From NCBI RefSeq assembly GCF_006542275.1, contig NZ_CP041217.1:496001-560000 (forward strand): 64,000 nt of DNA, given 5' to 3'. Under the pieces are notes generated by a model, which had not been told where the DNA came from, did no database searches, and was given only the letters and a program-made list of their open reading frames with translations. Below are positions 63,272 to 64,000 of this stretch, piece after piece (positions within the stretch are counted from its first letter, which is position 1; every line of letters starts with the position of its first letter). The DNA is from Saccharibacillus brassicae (lineage in GTDB: Bacteria; Bacillota; Bacilli; Paenibacillales; Paenibacillaceae). The position numbers and the translations under genes are program-made.

Positions 63272-64000
63272 TTATGAATGAAGCTCCAAATATTTGCCGG
63301 TGATCGAATCAGGATTGTTTTTTAACGCTTGAGGTGGCCCTTCCGCGATGATCCTTCCTCCGCCTGATCCACCTTCGGGACCAAGTTCAATAATCCAGTC
63401 GCACGATTCAAGCACCTCATGATTGTGTTCAATGACGATAACAGAATTTCCGTTCGCGACAAGCTCGTTCAACAGCTTAATGAGCTGAGCTGTGTCATAT
63501 AAGCTTAGACCAGTTGTTGGCTCATCCATCACATAGAGGATATTCCCTTTCCTCTTTTTACCGATTTCTTTTGCGAGCTTGAGTCTTTGTGCCTCTCCTC
63601 CGCTCATGGTCGAGGTCGGTTGTCCCAGCGTGATATAGCCCATACCAATCCGTTCCATGACTTCCAGGGTTGCAACGATCGCCTTATGCTCCTCAAAGAA
63701 GGAAACGGCTTCCGACACTTGCAAATCGAGGACTTCCGAAATCGTTTTGCCTTTGTACCGAACCTTCAGCGCCTCATCATTGTAACGTTTGCCTTTGCAC
63801 TCTGTGCACGTCGTATAAATCTTCATCGTCGCGCCTGGAAAAACGGCTTTACGGCCGCTACCACCGCACTCTGGGCAAGCGCCATCCGAATTAAACGAGA
63901 AGTGTCCCGCGGACAAGTTGAGTTGCCGCGCTTCCGGTTGCTCGGCAAACAGCTTGCGGATTTTGTCCCAAATTTTTATGAAGGTGATTGGGTTAGAGTT
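63272..64000 (-). CDS. UvrA-like ABC ATPase, C-terminal part (gene continues beyond window)
   Basis: These 242 residues of the second half of a UvrA paralogue read open to the window edge, so the 5' end is outside. They contain the PITFIKIWDKIRKLFAEQPEA segment, a zinc finger CPECGGSG...CTECKGKRYN, the ABC signature STMSGGEAQRLKLAKEIG, Walker B ILYVMDEPTTGLS and IVIEHN. Sequence between the finger and signature is diverged from housekeeping UvrA. Paralogues of this type are known as self-resistance factors beside clusters for DNA-binding antibiotics (for example DrrC). Here the operon with an AT makes that plausible. Confidence 0.8.
   Translation of the reverse strand, partial: NSNPITFIKIWDKIRKLFAEQPEARQLNLSAGHFSFNSDGACPECGGSGRKAVFPGATMKIYTTCTECKGKRYNDEALKVRYKGKTISEVLDLQVSEAVSFFEEHKAIVATLEVMERIGMGYITLGQPTSTMSGGEAQRLKLAKEIGKKRKGNILYVMDEPTTGLSLYDTAQLIKLLNELVANGNSVIVIEHNHEVLESCDWIIELGPEGGSGGGRIIAEGPPQALKNNPDSITGKYLELHS

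Overview
The left 33.7 kb and the right edge look like chromosome of a Gram-positive Paenibacillaceae bacterium (Paenibacillus or Saccharibacillus type). The host genes are GC-rich, have strong Shine-Dalgarno sites, and include typical Bacillales genes: ccpA, ptsI, BrxC/YtxJ, YktB-type DUF1054, SpeA, an hxlR-hxlAB formaldehyde module, CYP102-type P450 reductase and stalk-domain secreted proteins. The genus is an inference from content and composition.

1-33.7 kb is a housekeeping region. It holds the rpsD end, a class A PBP with FN3 domains, ccpA-mtnN, brxC, a zinc-ribbon protein, pfpI, an EIICBA-ptsI operon, a CoA-binding protein with aroA, a rhodanese, gnd, DUF1054, an SDR, MFS, speA, DUF1292, a stalk protein, an MBL protein, CYP102 with hxlR divergent from hxlAB, DUF2294, a GH3 glucosidase and an AraC regulator. 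Candidate cre sites near ccpA and the glucosidase fit carbon catabolite control. A 193-bp fold-back MITE and Paenibacillus-style palindromic repeats lie at 17.3-17.7 kb.

33.78-49.38 kb is an AT-rich integrative element of about 15.55 kb. It sits in the 3' end of tRNA-Val(GAC) and is bounded by a perfect 47-bp direct repeat. It encodes a tyrosine integrase, a helicase-like ATPase, a small HTH protein, a probable TerS, TerL, an SPP1-type portal, a scaffold-like protein, an SU10/DUF5309-type capsid, a connector-like protein and a 599-residue Ig-domain virion protein. No tail, tape-measure or lysis gene is visible. This layout is best explained as a capsid-forming phage satellite that makes its own head and must borrow tails, and it is the most interesting system here. 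It also carries four ~98-bp tandem repeats, several long hairpins and a secreted stalk-domain cargo protein.

49.4-51.0 kb is an IS1182-family insertion with a -1 frameshift at a slippery A-run. 51.6-56.4 kb is a second AT-rich integrative module: a tyrosine integrase diverging from a primase/helicase-like ATPase and a replication-initiator-like protein. 56.4-60.9 kb is an IS graveyard (IS30 and IS5-type remnants) surrounding a PksB/BaeB-like metallo-hydrolase. 61.0-64.0 kb is the edge of a probable trans-AT polyketide cluster: a stand-alone acyltransferase, a serine-hydrolase homologue whose SxxK lysine is replaced by Gln, and a UvrA paralogue that runs off the window and may be a self-resistance factor.
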